The translations under genes and the position numbers were made by a program. This document shows positions 24,257 to 32,457 of a DNA stretch of 39,680 nt, in pieces; position 1 is the first letter of the stretch, and the number at the start of each line of letters is the position of its first letter. Location of the stretch: NCBI GenBank assembly GCA_018260425.1, contig JAGLBD010000033.1, positions 1 through 39,680 of the forward strand. Direction: 5' to 3'. The notes beneath the pieces were generated by a model. It made no database searches. It saw nothing but the letters and a program-made list of their open reading frames with translations, and was not told the DNA's origin. This DNA is from Pseudogulbenkiania sp. Its GTDB lineage: Bacteria > Pseudomonadota > Gammaproteobacteria > Burkholderiales > Chromobacteriaceae.

Positions 24257-24415
24257 TCAGGTAGCGCTTGCAGGCGGCATATCCCAGTACGGGACCTCTC
24301 CGCCAAAGCTGGCTTCCAGCTGCGCCAGAAATGCCGTGACCTTGGCCGGCACCTGACTCCGTTCCGGGTACACGGCATGAATGGCGGTGGCTTGCCGGCA
24401 AAACGCGCACCGCAT
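24257..24415 (-). pseudogene. C-terminal remnant of a LysR-type regulator
   Basis: A 52-codon frame ending at 24257 reads AIHAVYPERSQVPAKVTAFL then a short helical end, which is the standard last segment of LysR-family effector domains. Nothing of the DNA-binding part is present upstream; the argG terminator begins at once. This is most likely the scar of a deleted regulator gene. Translation is doubtful. Confidence 0.65.
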
Positions 24416-24450
24416 AAATAAAATACCCCCGGCCATAAGGGCGGGGGTAT
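24416..24450 (-). terminator. argG intrinsic terminator
   Basis: On the minus strand ATACCCCCG and CGGGGGTAT form a 9-bp stem followed by TTTATTTA, 25 bases after the argG stop. Confidence 0.8.
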
Positions 24451-24474
24451 CACCGGTCAGCGCCGTCGGGAGAC

Positions 24475-25698
24475 TCAGCCCTGACGCTCTTTCAGGCGTG
24501 AGGCAATGCGCATGCGCAAGGCATTGAGGCGGATAAAGCCGGCAGCATCGGCATGGTTATAGGCGCCGCCATCTTCGTCGAAGGTGGCAATGGCCGGATC
24601 GAACAGCGAATCATCCGAATCGCGACCCACCACGTACACACCGCCCTTGTACAGCTTCAGTCGTACCCAGCCATTCACTGTCGCCTGCGACGCATCGATC
24701 ATTTGCTGCATCATCAGCCGCTCTGGAGCCCACCAGTAGCCGGTGTACACCAGGCTGGCGTACTTCGGCATCAGTTCGTCCTTGAGGTGGGCGACTTCGC
24801 GGTCCAGGGTAATCGACTCGATGGCACGGTGCGCCTTGAGCATGATCGTCCCACCCGGGGTTTCATAGCAGCCGCGCGACTTCATGCCGACATAGCGGTT
24901 TTCGACGATGTCCAGACGACCGATACCGTGCTTGCCACCCAGACGATTCAGTTCGGTGAGGACGGTTGCCGGGGTCATTTGCTGGCCATTGATCGCGACG
25001 ATATCGCCATGACGGTAGGTCAGTTCGACATATTCCGGGGCGTCGGGGGCGTTTTCCGGACTGGTGGTCCACAGCCACATATCGTCTTCCGGCTCGCGGG
25101 CGGGATCTTCCAGCACCGTGCCTTCATAGGAGATATGCAGCAAGTTGGCATCCATCGAATACGGACTGCCACCATTTTTCTTTTTGGAGATGTCGATGCC
25201 GTTGGCTTCGGCGTAGGCCAGCAACTTTTCACGCGACAGCAGATCCCACTCGCGCCACGGGGCAATCACTTTGACATCCGGTTTCAGTGCGTAGTAGCCC
25301 AGCTCGAAACGCACCTGGTCATTGCCCTTGCCGGTCGCGCCGTGCGACACCGCATCGGCACCCACCTGGCGGGCGATCTCGATCTGGCGCTTGGCGATCA
25401 GCGGTCGGGCAATGGAGGTGCCCAACAGGTATTCACCTTCATAGACGGCATTGGCGCGGAACATCGGGAACACGAAATCCCTGACGAACTCTTCGCGCAA
25501 ATCATCAATGAAAATATTTTCCGGCTTGATGCCCAGCGCAACGGCCTTTTTACGGGCCGGTTCCACTTCCTCACCCTGGCCGATATCGGCGGTGAAGGTG
25601 ACAACTTCGCACTGATAGGTATCCTGCAGCCATTTGAGGATGACCGATGTATCCAGCCCGCCTGAATAGGCCAGCACTACCTTGTTGATATCAGACAT
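24475..25698 (-). CDS. argG: Argininosuccinate synthase
   Basis: Enzyme of arginine biosynthesis (407 aa) joining citrulline and aspartate with ATP. The ATP-binding P-loop is [16 protein letters not shown] at the N-terminus. The motifs [10 protein letters not shown] and [11 protein letters not shown] fit type 1 argininosuccinate synthases. The start at 25698 ([12 protein letters not shown]) is standard for the family; the longer frame is leader. It lies 57 bases downstream of argF on the same strand, so the product of ArgF (citrulline) is used by the next gene of the operon. Confidence 0.97.
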   Translation of the reverse strand: MSDINKVVLAYSGGLDTSVILKWLQDTYQCEVVTFTADIGQGEEVEPARKKAVALGIKPENIFIDDLREEFVRDFVFPMFRANAVYEGEYLLGTSIARPLIAKRQIEIARQVGADAVSHGATGKGNDQVRFELGYYALKPDVKVIAPWREWDLLSREKLLAYAEANGIDISKKKNGGSPYSMDANLLHISYEGTVLEDPAREPEDDMWLWTTSPENAPDAPEYVELTYRHGDIVAINGQQMTPATVLTELNRLGGKHGIGRLDIVENRYVGMKSRGCYETPGGTIMLKAHRAIESITLDREVAHLKDELMPKYASLVYTGYWWAPERLMMQQMIDASQATVNGWVRLKLYKGGVYVVGRDSDDSLFDPAIATFDEDGGAYNHADAAGFIRLNALRMRIASRLKERQG

Positions 25699-25755
25699 GT
25701 GTTTCTCTGCTCCAAAAAATCGATTTCTCCTGCCGGGGTGCCACTTTTTCAAAAA

Positions 25756-26682
25756 TCAGTGGTTCACCTTGCCCAGCAGCAAATACTCTACCAGCGCCTT
25801 CTGGGCATGCAGACGGTTCTCGGCTTCATCCCATACCACGCTTTGCGGGCCATCGATCACCCCGGCGGAGACTTCTTCGCCACGGTGCGCCGGCAGGCAA
25901 TGCATGAACAGAGCGTCAGGCCGGGCCAGCGCCATCAGGGCTTCGTTTACTTCGTAGCCGGCAAAGGCCTTGAGACGCACGGCGCTTTCATCTTCGTAGC
26001 CCATACTGGTGAAGACATCGGTGGTCACCAGATCGGCATCGCGCACTGCCCAGGCCGGATCATGGCCGACTTCCAGACAGTCGCTACCATACTGCTTGCC
26101 GTCCAGCAGGGTCAATTCATACCCGGCCGGCGTGGCCACCTTCAGTTTGAACCCGAGGATGTCGGCCGCCTGCACCCAGGTGCGACTCATATTATTGCCG
26201 TCGCCCACCCAGGCCACGGTCTTGCCTTGAATCGACCCGCGATGCTCTATATAGGTCAGGATATCGGCAAGGATCTGGCACGGGTGATATTCATTGGTCA
26301 GTCCATTGATGACCGGAACGCGCGAGTAGGCGGCCAGCGTTTCCACCAGCGATTGGTCAAAGGTACGAATCATGATGATATCGCACATGCGCGACAGCAC
26401 CCGGGCGGTGTCTTCCGGCGGTTCGCCGCGGCCCAGTTGCGACGTCTTGCTGTCGAGGAACATCGCATGCCCCCCGAGGTGCGTCATCAATGCCTCGAAA
26501 GAAACCCGGGTACGGGTCGAGTTCTTTTCGAAGATCATCGCCATGACCTTGCCGGGCAAGGGCCGGTACAACTCGCCTGAAACATGTCGTCGCTTCAGTA
26601 CCTGCGCGCGCTCGAAGATGTAGTTGTACTCTTCACGGGTAAGGTCACTGAACTGCAAGTAATGTTTCACGTCCTTCATCAT
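25756..26682 (-). CDS. argF: Ornithine carbamoyltransferase, anabolic
   Basis: Makes citrulline from ornithine and carbamoyl phosphate (308 aa). The carbamoyl-phosphate site STRTR is in EKNSTRTRVSFE. The HCLP motif with the catalytic Cys is in FMHCLPAHRGEEV, and ornithine-binding residues are in WVGDGNNMSRTW. It begins ATGATG; either Met may start, with AGGT a few bases upstream. First gene of argF-argG. An AT-rich ARG-box-like sequence and a small CCCGTC/GACGGG hairpin lie in its upstream region. Confidence 0.97.
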   Translation of the reverse strand: MMKDVKHYLQFSDLTREEYNYIFERAQVLKRRHVSGELYRPLPGKVMAMIFEKNSTRTRVSFEALMTHLGGHAMFLDSKTSQLGRGEPPEDTARVLSRMCDIIMIRTFDQSLVETLAAYSRVPVINGLTNEYHPCQILADILTYIEHRGSIQGKTVAWVGDGNNMSRTWVQAADILGFKLKVATPAGYELTLLDGKQYGSDCLEVGHDPAWAVRDADLVTTDVFTSMGYEDESAVRLKAFAGYEVNEALMALARPDALFMHCLPAHRGEEVSAGVIDGPQSVVWDEAENRLHAQKALVEYLLLGKVNH

Positions 26683-26752
26683 GGTCTACCTGGCTTTCGG
26701 TCTTGCTTGAGTTAATCCCGTCTCTGACGGGGGGAAGTGGCCAACACGCGGC

Positions 26753-26770
26753 CTGAATTTATATAAATGC
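26753..26770 (-). promoter_or_regulatory. ARG-box-like sequence upstream of argF
   Basis: TGAATTTATATAAAT resembles one good and one poor half of the ArgR consensus TGAAT-N4-ATTCA, and a second AT-rich stretch (ACATAAATTTACTTTT) follows three bases later. Position and AT content suit an ArgR site; the match is incomplete. Confidence 0.35.
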
Positions 26771-26874
26771 GACATAAATTTACTTTTACTCCTTTTGGCG
26801 CTGCCTGACAAGAGGCTCGTTTGAACTAGATCGGCGTCACGCACCGCAGGACGCGACCTGCGCCTTGCGGTAGA

Positions 26875-29010
26875 ATGGCGCCCATGTTGACCGATGCTGA
26901 AAAAGACGCGATACGCGATCACTACCGTGCCATAGCCGATAACCTGCCCGGCTTCCGCCCCCGCCCCCCGCAACGCCGCATGCTGGCCGAAGTGGCCAAT
27001 GCCTTTTCGCGCAGTCTGGAGAGCAGCGAAGGCGAGGACGTCGAACGCACCGGCGAGAGTATCGTCGTGATCGAAGGCCCGACCGGGGTCGGGAAAAGTC
27101 TTGCCTACCTGCTGGCAGGCGGCGTGATGGCACGCGCGCGCAACCGCAAGCTGGTGGTGACCAGTGCCACCGTGGCGCTGCAGGAGCAACTGGTCAACCG
27201 CGACCTGCCCTTCGTCGTGGAAAACAGTGGCCTGCCACTGACCTTTGCCCTGGCCAAGGGCCGGGGCCGCTACCTGTGCCCCTACCGTCTCTATCAACTC
27301 ACCGCCGATACCGCGCAGGGCGAATTGATCGCCATGGACCCGTCGCTGGCCATGTGGGACCGCAAACCGGAAGCCGCCGAGCTGGACGCCTTGCGGCAAA
27401 TGGCCGATGCCTTCCACTACCGCAACTGGAATGGCGACCGGGATACCTGGGGCGAGATCATCGAAGACGGTTTGTGGTCGCGGGTCACCAATGACCGGCA
27501 CGGCTGCCTGAAAGCCGGCTGCCCCAACCGTCCGGAATGCCCGTTCTTCCTCGCCCGCGAAACTCTCGAGACCGTGGACGTGGTGGTGGCCAACCACGAC
27601 CTGCTGCTGGCCGACATTTCCATGGGCGGCGGCGTCATCCTGCCGGAGCCGGCCAAGAGCTTCTATTGCATCGATGAGGCGCACCATCTGGCCAAAAAGG
27701 CCATCAATCAATTCGCCGCCGAACACTCGGCGAGTCAGGCCATGTTCTGGCTGGACAAGGTTGCCGGGGTCGCCGGCCGGGCCGAGACCTACCACGGCAA
27801 AACCCAGCTCACTACCGATGCCATCGACGCGGCGGGTGCCGCGATGGAGTCGCTGACCGAATGGCTATGGCTACTGGAAGGCGAAGCCGCTCTGGCCGCC
27901 TCCAGCGACAATCTGGAACCGGTATGGCTGATCGAAGACGGCGTCCTGCCGGAGCGCCTGCTGCTACCGGCTGCCAATATGGCGCTGGCGGCACGCATGG
28001 TGCTCAAACACCTCTCCTCGATCAGCGAAGCCCTGCTGGAAAGCCGCAAGGAAAAGAACAGCGAAGCACTGGTCATCGACAAGTTGTCGGCCGACATCGG
28101 TTTTCTGGCAGCACGCGCCGAACAAATGAATGCGGTCTGGGATCTGTTCGAACAGACCACCGAAGAAAACAGCCCGCCGATTGCCAAGTGGATTGCCCGC
28201 AAGACCGATGGCAAGGGTGATTACCTGTTCTGTGCGTCGCCGGTCAGTGCCGCCGCCAGTCTGGCCGCCACGCTATGGCGACGGGTGTCCGGTGCGCTAC
28301 TCACCTCCGCGACCCTGCGCTCACTGGGTACGTTTGACTTGCTGCTGGGGCAAACCGGACTGAAATGGCTGCCGGACGTCACCTGTCTGGCGCTGGATTC
28401 GCCGTTCAATTTCACCGAACAGGGCGAGCTCTACCTGCCGCCCTTGCTGGCCAGCCCCAAGGACCCGCCGGCGCACACCCGGGAAATCGCAGAATGGCTG
28501 CCGCGGCTGGTGCACGAGAACGAGGCGGTCGGCTCGCTGGTGCTGTTCTCTTCGCGCAAGCAGATGCAGGACGTCGCCGCACTACTGCCGCCGACCTTGC
28601 AGGACATTCTGTTGATTCAGGGAGAAATCCCCAAGAGCCTGCTACTGGAAAAACATCGGGAACGACTGGCGGCCGGCACCGCCAGCGTGATTTTCGGGCT
28701 GGACTCGTTTGCCGAAGGGCTGGACCTGCCCGGCGAGAGCTGCGTCCACGTGATCATCGCCAAACTGCCCTTTGCCATGCCGGATGATCCGGTAGACCGC
28801 ACGCTGTCGCGCTGGATCGAGAAACGTGGCGGCAATCCGTTTATCGAGCTGACCGTACCGGAAGCCTCCATCAAGCTGATTCAGGCGGTAGGACGGTTGA
28901 TTCGCACCGAGAGTGATTACGGTCGCGTCACTATTCTCGACAACCGTATTACCCGGCAAAGCTACGGAAAAAAATTGCTCGCATCGCTTCCACCATTCAA
29001 GCGAATTTGA
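26875..29010 (+). CDS. dinG: ATP-dependent DNA helicase DinG
   Basis: XPD-like 5'-3' helicase of 711 aa (E. coli DinG is 716), for repair and R-loop removal. Walker A is EGPTGVGKSLAYLL (about 66-79). The iron-sulphur cluster cysteines are in RYLCPYRLYQL, KAGCPNRPECPF. Walker B is the DEAH box in YCIDEAHHLAKKA. The C-terminal helicase motifs are GSLVLFSSRKQM, FGLDSFAEGLDLPGE and QAVGRLIRTESDYGR. The start is ATG 26875 or 26884. Divergent from argF. No SOS box was recognised upstream. Confidence 0.95.
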   Translation: MAPMLTDAEKDAIRDHYRAIADNLPGFRPRPPQRRMLAEVANAFSRSLESSEGEDVERTGESIVVIEGPTGVGKSLAYLLAGGVMARARNRKLVVTSATVALQEQLVNRDLPFVVENSGLPLTFALAKGRGRYLCPYRLYQLTADTAQGELIAMDPSLAMWDRKPEAAELDALRQMADAFHYRNWNGDRDTWGEIIEDGLWSRVTNDRHGCLKAGCPNRPECPFFLARETLETVDVVVANHDLLLADISMGGGVILPEPAKSFYCIDEAHHLAKKAINQFAAEHSASQAMFWLDKVAGVAGRAETYHGKTQLTTDAIDAAGAAMESLTEWLWLLEGEAALAASSDNLEPVWLIEDGVLPERLLLPAANMALAARMVLKHLSSISEALLESRKEKNSEALVIDKLSADIGFLAARAEQMNAVWDLFEQTTEENSPPIAKWIARKTDGKGDYLFCASPVSAAASLAATLWRRVSGALLTSATLRSLGTFDLLLGQTGLKWLPDVTCLALDSPFNFTEQGELYLPPLLASPKDPPAHTREIAEWLPRLVHENEAVGSLVLFSSRKQMQDVAALLPPTLQDILLIQGEIPKSLLLEKHRERLAAGTASVIFGLDSFAEGLDLPGESCVHVIIAKLPFAMPDDPVDRTLSRWIEKRGGNPFIELTVPEASIKLIQAVGRLIRTESDYGRVTILDNRITRQSYGKKLLASLPPFKRI

Positions 29011-29025
29011 AAATGATGCTAAAAT
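28996..29025 (+). promoter_or_regulatory. Candidate promoter at the dinG end
   Basis: TTCAAG (28996-29001) and TAAAAT (29020-29025) are 18 bases apart and overlap the dinG stop. The predicted start near 29032 is just before the hairpin at 29036. Confidence 0.4.
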
Positions 29026-29035
29026 AGCAAACACG

Positions 29036-29097
29036 GACCCGGTGGAAGCGCACTGCCGGCTGGAGGTCAGCCTCTGGTCAAGCACGCTTACCGGGTC
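29036..29097 (+). ncRNA. Structured RNA element or 5' leader, unassigned
   Basis: A 62-base sequence folds on itself: GACCCGGT/ACCGGGTC outer stem (29036-29043 with 29090-29097), a GG bulge, AAGCG/CGCTT (29046-29050 with 29085-29089), then an inner helix GGAGG/CCTCT closed by TCAG. The outer 13 base pairs are all Watson-Crick. It is not followed by T residues, so it does not look like a terminator. It starts right after the candidate promoter and lies 49 bases before the DUF3579 start. I recognise no riboswitch or sRNA family. It could be a leader controlling DUF3579, a small RNA, or an mRNA-end structure for dinG. Confidence 0.4.
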
Positions 29098-29145
29098 ATA
29101 AAAATAACCAGAGACTGCATCAATAAAACGCCCGGTTAGACCATC

Positions 29146-29460
29146 ATGATCTGCAACCCGTATGAAATTGTAATTCAAGGCCTGACCAGTGAAGGCCGCA
29201 CCTTCCGCCCCAGCGACTGGGCGGAGCGCCTGTCCGGCATCCTGTCTTCATTCGGCTGCGACCAGAAACTCGCCTATCACGAGTTCGTCCGGCCCATGCT
29301 GCTGGAAGGTGTTCGCTGCGTCGCCGTCGACAAAAAACTGGAAAAGATCAATCCCGCCGTCTTCCAGTTCCTGATCGACTTTGCCCGTGACAACGACCTC
29401 CGTGTCGTGGATTGCCGTACCCTGCTCGACGAAGTGTATCCCAACAAATTCCTCGCCTGA
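29146..29460 (+). CDS. DUF3579 protein
   Basis: Small cytoplasmic protein of 104 aa, typical of the beta-proteobacterial DUF3579 family (PSDWAERLSGILSSFG, and the late CRTLLDEVYPNKFLA). It has no signal peptide or membrane segment. The function of the family is unknown to me. It has a possible structured leader (29036-29097) of its own, and lies between dinG and a porin gene. Confidence 0.85.
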   Translation: MICNPYEIVIQGLTSEGRTFRPSDWAERLSGILSSFGCDQKLAYHEFVRPMLLEGVRCVAVDKKLEKINPAVFQFLIDFARDNDLRVVDCRTLLDEVYPNKFLA

Positions 29461-29768
29461 CCCTCCCTCTCGCGCCTGCCTGACGCCTCCGGCGTTCAGG
29501 GCACGCGTGAAATAGGCAACACCGCCGCCCCCACTGTTGTATCTTCCCCCACAAAAACCGCCTGCCGAACCGCTACCTCTTGATTCTTTCAGCACAAATG
29601 CAACACTTTAGAGCTGAAAATCAAAAAAACAACAGCGGAAAATGCGCATTGGGTTAATTTATCCGCCATAAGTAATATTACAGTAACACGATTTCGGGAT
29701 ACTCTCGCCAAAGCCCTGGCGGGGTTCCTGCTAGGCACCGTCCAACTGACAAAGTCGACCCTGGAGTT
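29461..29768. other. Intergenic region before the porin
   Basis: This gap of about 300 bases holds a CCTGACGCC-TCC-GGCGTTCAGG hairpin with one bulged base (about 29478-29499), which may end the DUF3579 transcript, then the porin promoter and an approximately 80-base porin leader with a CGCCA/TGGCG hairpin at 29706-29721. I see no gene here. Confidence 0.5.
29649..29678 (+). promoter_or_regulatory. Porin promoter
   Basis: TTGGGT (29649-29654) and TAATAT (29673-29678) with an 18-base spacer. A start near 29685 would give a leader of about 87 bases, a length typical for porin mRNAs controlled by small RNAs. Confidence 0.55.
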
Positions 29769-29771
29769 ATG

Positions 29772-30902
29772 ATGAAGAAAAAACTGATCGCTGTAGCCCT
29801 CGCCGCTGGTTTCGCTGCTCCGGCAGCCATGGCCGATGTAACCCTGTACGGTTTCCTGCAAGGTGGCGTCGAGTCCGTAAAAGCCACTGGCGGCAAAGTC
29901 ACCTATGACTCCCGCACCAAGGTCTCCGACCAGAACTCCCGTCTGGGCTTCAAGGGTGTTGAAGATCTGGGCAACGGCACCAAGGCCATCTGGCAAATCG
30001 AATCCAGCCTGCGTAACTTCGACAATGGCGGCACCGATGACAAAGGCCGTACCGCTTCGCTCGGAACCCGCAACACCTTCGTTGGCCTGGACAATGCCCA
30101 AGTCGGTACCCTGCGCCTCGGCCAATTTGACTCCGCCTACAAAGTATTCACCAGCAAGCCGGCTGACAACTTCATGGGCGACACCACTGCCGATACCCAT
30201 GGTTCCAGCTCGATCGCCGGCCGTGGCGAAGCCCGTCTGACCAACTCCATCCACTACACCTCCCCGGTATGGAGCGGTTTCCAGGCTGGCGTATCCTACG
30301 GTGTCGATGAAAACCGTGATCTGGATGGTACCCAAAAAACCAAGCGTGACCGCTGGTCGCTGGGCGCCGCCTACACTCTGGGCAGCTGGGTAACTGGCGT
30401 GGGTTACGACCGTCAAGCCGACACCGGCGCAGTTGGCGCGAGCACCGGCAAAGTAGTCTCCGGCAAAACCACCTCGTTCTGGCAGCTGGCTTCTTCCTAC
30501 AAGTTCGACTTTGGCACCACCATCGCCGCTTCGTATGAAAAAGCTTCCTACGGCATCGCTACCGGCTCCAATCTGAAGCAAGCCGGTTACACCCTGGCCG
30601 TTAGCCAGGAAATCGGCGCCACCACCGTGGGCCTGTCCTACAACAAACTGGGCAAGCTGTCCAACGTCGCGGGTGATCCGAACGACTACGCCGCCAAGCA
30701 GTGGGTTCTGGGCGCTCGTTACAGCCTGTCCAAAGCCACCTCGCTGTACGGCTACTACACCCAGATCAAGAACAATGCCGGTGCAGCCGTCAACTTCGCC
30801 AATAACCCGATCTACAGCTCCAACATTGGCACCAAAGATGCCAAGCTGGACGCTGGCAACAAGCTGACCGCCATCGGCGCCGGCCTGAAGATCGCGTTCT
30901 GA
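29772..30902 (+). CDS. Gram-negative porin (Neisseria/Burkholderia type)
   Basis: Outer-membrane general porin of 376 aa, probably a trimeric 16-stranded beta-barrel. The signal peptide is KKKLIAVALAAGFAAPAAMA, cleaved before DVTLYG, the typical first strand. The motif SRLGFKGVEDLGNGTKAIWQIE matches the first part of the family (quoted only for its key residues GFKG-EDLG). It ends with the C-terminal Phe (LKIAF) recognised by BamA. Codon use is strongly biased, as expected for high expression. The gene begins ATGATG; GGAG lies five bases before the second ATG but only two before the first (29769), so I chose the second. It has its own promoter and terminator. Confidence 0.95.
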   Translation: MKKKLIAVALAAGFAAPAAMADVTLYGFLQGGVESVKATGGKVTYDSRTKVSDQNSRLGFKGVEDLGNGTKAIWQIESSLRNFDNGGTDDKGRTASLGTRNTFVGLDNAQVGTLRLGQFDSAYKVFTSKPADNFMGDTTADTHGSSSIAGRGEARLTNSIHYTSPVWSGFQAGVSYGVDENRDLDGTQKTKRDRWSLGAAYTLGSWVTGVGYDRQADTGAVGASTGKVVSGKTTSFWQLASSYKFDFGTTIAASYEKASYGIATGSNLKQAGYTLAVSQEIGATTVGLSYNKLGKLSNVAGDPNDYAAKQWVLGARYSLSKATSLYGYYTQIKNNAGAAVNFANNPIYSSNIGTKDAKLDAGNKLTAIGAGLKIAF

Positions 30903-30929
30903 TCACTCTGATCGACGTAGCATGAAGCA

Positions 30930-30961
30930 CGGGCAGTCTTTCGGGACTGCCCGTTTTTTAT
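30930..30961 (+). terminator. Porin intrinsic terminator
   Basis: A 9-bp stem CGGGCAGTC/GACTGCCCG with a TTTCGG loop, followed by T6. Confidence 0.92.
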
Positions 30962-31015
30962 TTGCCGCCAGATTTGCTAAACTAGCGGTTTGCACACGAA
31001 ATAATACTCATCCGT

Positions 31016-31813
31016 ATGGCCATCCAGCTCAAAACCCCGGAAGACATCGAAAAGATGCGCATTGCCGGTCGTCTAGCCTCCGAAGTGCTCGACTACATCA
31101 CCCCGTTCATCAAGCCCGGCGTCACGACCGAAGAGCTGGATCGTCTGTGCCACGACTACATGGTCAACGTGCAGGGCACCATTCCCGCCCCGCTTAACTA
31201 TGCGCCGGACGGTCACACTCCCTATCCCAAGTCGATCTGCACCTCGATCAACAACGTCATTTGCCACGGCATCCCCAACGACAAGCCGCTGAAGAATGGT
31301 GACATGCTGAACATCGACGTTACCGTCATCAAGGATGGTTACCACGGCGATACCAGCCGGATGTTCTTTGCCGGCGATGTCAGCCCGCACGCACGCCGTC
31401 TGGCCAAGATCACCTATGAGTGCATGTGGCTGGGTATCGAGAAGGTCAAACCCGGTGCTTATCTGGGCGACATCGGCTATGTCATCGAGCAGTATGCAGA
31501 AAAGTCAGGCTATAGCGTGGTACAGGAATTCTGCGGTCACGGCATCGGCACCAAGTTCCACGAAGAGCCTCAGGTGCTGCACTACGGCCGCCCCGGCACC
31601 GGCGCACAGCTGGAAGCCGGCATGATCTTCACCATCGAGCCGATGATCAATCAGGGCAAGCGCCACCTGCGCATGATGGCCGACGGCTGGACCGTGGTCA
31701 CCAAAGACCGTTCCTTGTCGGCGCAATGGGAACATACCGTACTGGTCACCGACACCGGCTACGAGATCCTGACCCAATCGGCCGGCACCCCGCCCAAGCC
31801 GCAACTGCGCTAA
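31016..31813 (+). CDS. map: Methionine aminopeptidase type I
   Basis: Removes the initiator methionine from new proteins (265 aa). The pita-bread fold ligands are all visible: ICHGIPNDKPL (His near 83), LNIDVTVIKDGYHGD (two Asp), EFCGHGIGTKFHEEP (His), IFTIEPMI (Glu) and SAQWEHTVLVT (Glu). It lies alone between the porin terminator and a small unknown gene. The ribosome-binding site is weak. A GC-rich CCCGCC/GGCGGG hairpin (31828-31847) lies 14 bases after the stop and may end the transcript, although no T-run follows. Confidence 0.97.
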   Translation: MAIQLKTPEDIEKMRIAGRLASEVLDYITPFIKPGVTTEELDRLCHDYMVNVQGTIPAPLNYAPDGHTPYPKSICTSINNVICHGIPNDKPLKNGDMLNIDVTVIKDGYHGDTSRMFFAGDVSPHARRLAKITYECMWLGIEKVKPGAYLGDIGYVIEQYAEKSGYSVVQEFCGHGIGTKFHEEPQVLHYGRPGTGAQLEAGMIFTIEPMINQGKRHLRMMADGWTVVTKDRSLSAQWEHTVLVTDTGYEILTQSAGTPPKPQLR

Positions 31814-31993
31814 ACCGCCGCCCCCTGCCCGCCAGTCCCGCGGCGGGGGTAATTCCCTCTGGCCTCACTTGATTCGCTCTCTGGTCGGCCACACGACTGA
31901 CGCAGCTCTGCCGCCGTACCGATTGCCCCTCCTTGCTCTCCCGTCTGTAATGGTTCCAAGCGCAAACCGCCACCCCCCATACAGGAGATCATC

Positions 31994-32311
31994 ATGCCCC
32001 GTCCCTTTTCCCTTGAGTCGACTCTGGAAGATATGGCTCAATTCGAGGAATGCTTCACCGATGAAACCCGCCGCCAGCTAGAGCTGACCGCACAAGGCGA
32101 AACCGTGGCATTGAACCGGAGACTGGCGCTATTGGTCTGTGCCCGTGATATGGAGACACTCGGCAACCTCAGCATTCAGGAGCCGGAAATCTATGCCCAG
32201 ATGCTGGATTGTGTAGAGAATTTTGCCCAACACGCCCGTGTGTTGCACGAACTGGCCGATCTGGCGGCAATCCGCATGAATCTTGCCGACGGGCGACGCG
32301 GGGAGGAATAA
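31994..32311 (+). CDS. Small helical protein, unknown
   Basis: A 105-residue, probably all-helical soluble protein, acidic at its start (STLEDMAQFEECFTDE). CAGGAG lies 7-12 bases before the ATG, a good ribosome-binding site, so I believe it is real. Three cysteines are spread over the chain (ECF, VCARD, DCVEN). I recognise no family. It precedes the lone flagellin gene by 146 bases on the same strand, but that gene appears to have its own promoter. Confidence 0.65.
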   Translation: MPRPFSLESTLEDMAQFEECFTDETRRQLELTAQGETVALNRRLALLVCARDMETLGNLSIQEPEIYAQMLDCVENFAQHARVLHELADLAAIRMNLADGRRGEE

Positions 32312-32395
32312 ACAGCAACTAAAAACTGAAACAAGCCGGCCCCATGCCTTGAAGACCAGACAGGAGACAGTCGACACGGGAGTGGGCTATCGAAC

Positions 32396-32424
32396 TTGAG
32401 AAACCCGACACCTGCCCCTAGACT
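32396..32424 (+). promoter_or_regulatory. Candidate sigma-70-like promoter of the flagellin gene
   Basis: TTGAGA (32396-32401) and TAGACT (32419-32424) with a 17-base spacer. I did not find the flagellar sigma-28 pattern (TAAA-N15-GCCGATAA) that flagellin genes usually have, nor a clear sigma-54 box. Confidence 0.45.
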
Positions 32425-32457
32425 GCAAAAAGAGTCATTGTTTGCGGAGCCAAGGCC

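Noticed and set aside
23953-24453. 166-codon minus-strand frame over the DUF2788 region
   Set aside because: It overlaps the DUF2788 gene in another frame. The real signal in its upper part is the LysR remnant in a different frame.
26686-27795. Minus-strand frame opposite dinG; similar long shadows at 24553-25665, 29589-30581, 34704-35660 and 16693-17814
   Set aside because: Each lies opposite a confidently identified gene and has biased, domain-free composition.
29036-29097. Intrinsic terminator of dinG
   Set aside because: The hairpin is good, but it is followed by ATAAAAATAA rather than a T-run, so I list it as an unassigned structure.
32312-32457. Sigma-28 or sigma-54 promoter for the flagellin gene
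   Set aside because: No GCCGATAA-type or TGGCAC-N5-TTGC-type sequence could be found in the upstream region.
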